A stretch of 41,839 nt of DNA from NCBI RefSeq assembly GCF_000472285.1, contig NZ_KI421422.1, forward strand, positions 63,737 to 105,575, in the 5' to 3' direction. Positions 39,515 to 41,839 of this stretch are shown here, piece after piece. This DNA is from Desulfuromonas sp. TF (GTDB lineage Bacteria; Desulfobacterota; Desulfuromonadia; Desulfuromonadales; ATBO01). The notes below the pieces were generated by a model that saw only the letters and a list, made by a program, of their open reading frames with translations, was not told where the DNA came from and ran no database searches. The translations under genes and the position numbers were made by a program. Every line of letters begins with the position of its first letter. The stretch's first letter is position 1.

Positions 39515-41839
39515 GATCCTCATCCTTTTCGGCGAGCCTGGCCACTGCCACAATGCGCTCTGTCGGCTCCAGAACCATCAGCCGCACCCCCTGGGTGTTG
39601 CGCCCGATGATCGAAAGGGCGCCGACTCTGGTTCGCAATACCTTGCCCCGGTCGGTGATAAACATCAGATCCGATTCTTCATCGACCAGCTTTATATCGA
39701 CAACCTTGCCGTTGCGCTCGGAAGTCTTGATTGTGATGATTCCCTTGCCGCCCCGGCTCTGCAGCCGGTATTCGTCCAGGGAGGTGCGCTTGCCGAAACC
39801 GTTTTCCGTAATCGTGACCAGCGTGGCGGCCGTCGCCTCGGTCACCACCTCCATGCCGATGATCCGGTCATCCCCCTCCAGCATCATTCCCCGCACTCCG
39901 CGGGAGGTCCGCCCCATGGGCCGAACGTTCTTCTCGGGGAAACGGATCGATTTTCCGTCCCGACTGGCGAGCAGGATATCCATGTGCCCGTCGGTAAGAC
40001 GGGTGGAGACCAGACAGTCCCCCTCATCTATGGTCAGGGCGATGATCCCCCCAGCCCGGGGATTGGAGTAGGCCATCAGGTCCGTCTTCTTTATCACGCC
40101 ATTGCGGGTAGCCGTGACAATATATCTGCCCTCGACGAAATCCTTGACCGCCAAAATCGAGGTGACCTTCTCGTCGGAACCGATCTGAAGCAGATTGACG
40201 ATGGCCTTGCCGCGCGAGGCCCTTCCGCCCTGGGGAATTTCATGGACCTTGAGCCAGTAGACCTTCCCCATGTCGGTGAATACCAGGATGTAGGAATGGG
40301 TGGATGCGATGAAGAGCAGTTCGACGAAATCCTCCTCCTTGGGGCGCATCCCGGTTTTGCCCTTCCCTCCGCGGCGCTGGGCCCGGTAGAGGGAGACGGC
40401 GTTGCGTTTGATGTAGCCGCTGTGCGAGACGGTGACCACCATGTCTTCTTCTACGATCAGGTCCTCAAGAGAGAGTTCACCTTTTTTCTCGATGATCTCG
40501 GTGCGTCGCTTGTCGGCGTAGCGGTCCCGGATCTCTGTCAGTTCCCCCTTGATGATATTGAGGATTTCCACCTCGCTGGCCAGTATTTCCTTGAGACGTT
40601 TGATCAGCGCCAGGATCTCATTGTATTCGCTGATGATCTTGTCCCGTTCCAGGCCGGTGAGACGGTGCAGGCGCATATCGAGGATCGCCTGGGCCTGAAT
40701 GTCGGAAAAAAGGAAGCGGGCGATCAACCGTTCCTTGGCTTCCGGGGAGTTGGCCGACGCCTTGATGATCTGTATGACCTCGTCGAGATTCTCCAGGGCG
40801 ATCTTGAGCCCCTCGAGAATGTGAGCCCGAGCCTCGGCCTTTTTCAGCTCGAAGATGCAGCGCCTGGTGACGATCTCCTTGCGGTGCTCGATGAACTTGT
40901 CGAGCACCTCCCTCAACGCCAGGATCCGCGGCTGGCCGGAGACGATGGCCAACATGATGATGCCGAAGGAGCTCTGCATTTGGGTCATCTTGTAGAGCTG
41001 GTTGAGGGTCACCTGGGGAATGGTGTCCCTCTTCAGTTCGATCACGATGCGCATCCCTTCGCGGTCGGATTCGTCCCGCAGATCGGAGATTCCTTCGAGC
41101 TTTTTGTCCTTGACCAGGTCGGCAATCTTTTCGATCAGGCGGGCCTTGTTCACCTGAAAAGGAATTTCGTTGACGATAATGGCCTCGCGCCCGGTGCGGC
41201 GGTCCTTCTCGACCATCGCCTTGGCTCGCATCTGAATGATTCCGCGCCCGGTGCGATAGGCCTCGTTGATTCCTTCCCGGCCGAGGATGAAGCCGGCGGT
41301 GGGGAAGTCGGGGCCCGGAATTATTTCCAGAAGCTCGTCTTCGTGAAGAGCCGGATTGTTGATGACGGCGATCAGCCCGTCGATCACTTCCCCGAGATTG
41401 TGGGGCGGGATCTTGGTGGCCATGCCGACGGCGATCCCTTCCGAGCCGTTGACCAGCAGGTTGGGAAACTTGCAGGGAAGAACCAGCGGTTCCTGAAGGG
41501 AGTCGTCGTAGTTGGGACCGAAATCGACCGTTTCCTTGTCAATGTCGGCCAGAAGCTCGTGAGCCAGCCGGTCCATGCGAACCTCGGTGTAACGCATGGC
41601 CGCCGCCGAGTCGCCATCGATCGATCCGAAATTCCCCTGGCCGTCGACCAGCGGATAGCGCATCGAGAAGCTCTGGGCCATGCGCACGATGGTGTCGTAG
41701 ACGGCCGTGTCGCCGTGGGGATGATATTTACCGATGACATCCCCGACCACGCGAGCGGATTTCTTGTAGGGCTTGTTGTAGTCGTTTCCCAGCTCGTTCA
41801 TGGCGAAAAGCACCCGCCGATGGACCGGCTTTTGCCCCC
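39447..41839 (-). CDS. gyrA: DNA gyrase subunit A (N-terminus beyond the window)
   Basis: GyrA is the DNA-breaking subunit of gyrase. The frame runs to the window edge, where it reads [18 protein letters not shown], so about 35 residues are missing. The quinolone-resistance region is [14 protein letters not shown], with Thr at the position of E. coli Ser83. The active-site Tyr is in [10 protein letters not shown]. The C-terminal domain has the GyrA box QRRGGKG, which distinguishes it from ParC. The protein ends in an acidic tail (DEEAEEEF). It is the first gene here of a minus-strand run to nth. Confidence 0.96.
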   Translation of the reverse strand, partial: GQKPVHRRVLFAMNELGNDYNKPYKKSARVVGDVIGKYHPHGDTAVYDTIVRMAQSFSMRYPLVDGQGNFGSIDGDSAAAMRYTEVRMDRLAHELLADIDKETVDFGPNYDDSLQEPLVLPCKFPNLLVNGSEGIAVGMATKIPPHNLGEVIDGLIAVINNPALHEDELLEIIPGPDFPTAGFILGREGINEAYRTGRGIIQMRAKAMVEKDRRTGREAIIVNEIPFQVNKARLIEKIADLVKDKKLEGISDLRDESDREGMRIVIELKRDTIPQVTLNQLYKMTQMQSSFGIIMLAIVSGQPRILALREVLDKFIEHRKEIVTRRCIFELKKAEARAHILEGLKIALENLDEVIQIIKASANSPEAKERLIARFLFSDIQAQAILDMRLHRLTGLERDKIISEYNEILALIKRLKEILASEVEILNIIKGELTEIRDRYADKRRTEIIEKKGELSLEDLIVEEDMVVTVSHSGYIKRNAVSLYRAQRRGGKGKTGMRPKEEDFVELLFIASTHSYILVFTDMGKVYWLKVHEIPQGGRASRGKAIVNLLQIGSDEKVTSILAVKDFVEGRYIVTATRNGVIKKTDLMAYSNPRAGGIIALTIDEGDCLVSTRLTDGHMDILLASRDGKSIRFPEKNVRPMGRTSRGVRGMMLEGDDRIIGMEVVTEATAATLVTITENGFGKRTSLDEYRLQSRGGKGIITIKTSERNGKVVDIKLVDEESDLMFITDRGKVLRTRVGALSIIGRNTQGVRLMVLEPTERIVAVARLAEKDEDHGDREAEEADFAGGDEEAEEEF

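Overview
The window reads as a chromosomal segment of a deltaproteobacterium of the Desulfuromonadales (Geobacter/Desulfuromonas/Pelobacter-like). The signs are a Geobacter-type radical SAM/SPASM protein behind a good sigma-54 promoter, a small two-heme c-type lipoprotein, a compact tolQRAB-pal-cpoB locus and high GC codon use. This assignment is inference from gene content; there is no rRNA gene to confirm it.

Layout. 1-3222 (+): the tail of one gene, an unknown protein with a FIST_C-like end, a terminator, a sigma-54 promoter, a radical SAM protein and a 65-aa membrane protein. 3263-7004: two divergently transcribed CPA2-type cation:proton antiporters, one carrying a PTS EIIA domain and one a CBS pair. 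7005-11950 (-): the Tol-Pal envelope operon with a promoter before tolQ, a second before pal, and an attenuator-like terminator between pal and cpoB. 11987-17100: an HD protein, threonine ammonia-lyase, a TraB-like protein, a TIGR04282-type transferase, folE2 and queC (the last two supply the queuosine/7-deazaguanine pathway). 17146-21702: pyruvate kinase, the diheme lipoprotein and PBP1A. 35563-41839 (-): a housekeeping run gyrA (partial), TPR protein, gpsA, peptidyl-prolyl isomerase, EEP-fold protein, nth.

21780-35480 is an accessory island. Its core is a six-gene minus-strand operon with overlapping or closely spaced genes: C5-cytosine methyltransferase, Vsr endonuclease, GHKL (paraMORC-type) ATPase, Z1-domain ATPase, PD-(D/E)XK protein (DUF4420 type) and AIPR protein. 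The combination matches the MORC/GHKL-linked restriction-modification neighbourhoods predicted computationally by Iyer and Aravind. I know of no experimental account of this exact gene set, so it is the best candidate for a poorly described defence system here. The methylase would mark self DNA and Vsr would repair deamination at methylated sites. The GHKL and Z1 ATPases would remodel or translocate on DNA, and the PD-(D/E)XK and AIPR proteins would be effectors.

The operon lies between debris fields. On one side a StbDE/RelBE-like toxin-antitoxin pair sits between two direct repeats that each carry the 5' end of an HNH-type gene. On the other side are a decayed HTH antitoxin and broken ORF6N genes. 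One ORF6N gene is interrupted by a four-helix-bundle (S23/IVP-like) gene bounded by two palindromic arrays of 7-bp repeats. Arrays of 7-bp units recur at many gene boundaries in the window. Two ORF6N-coding stretches contain inverted repeats whose inner arms differ but still pair. No tRNA, rRNA, CRISPR array or intact transposase was seen.
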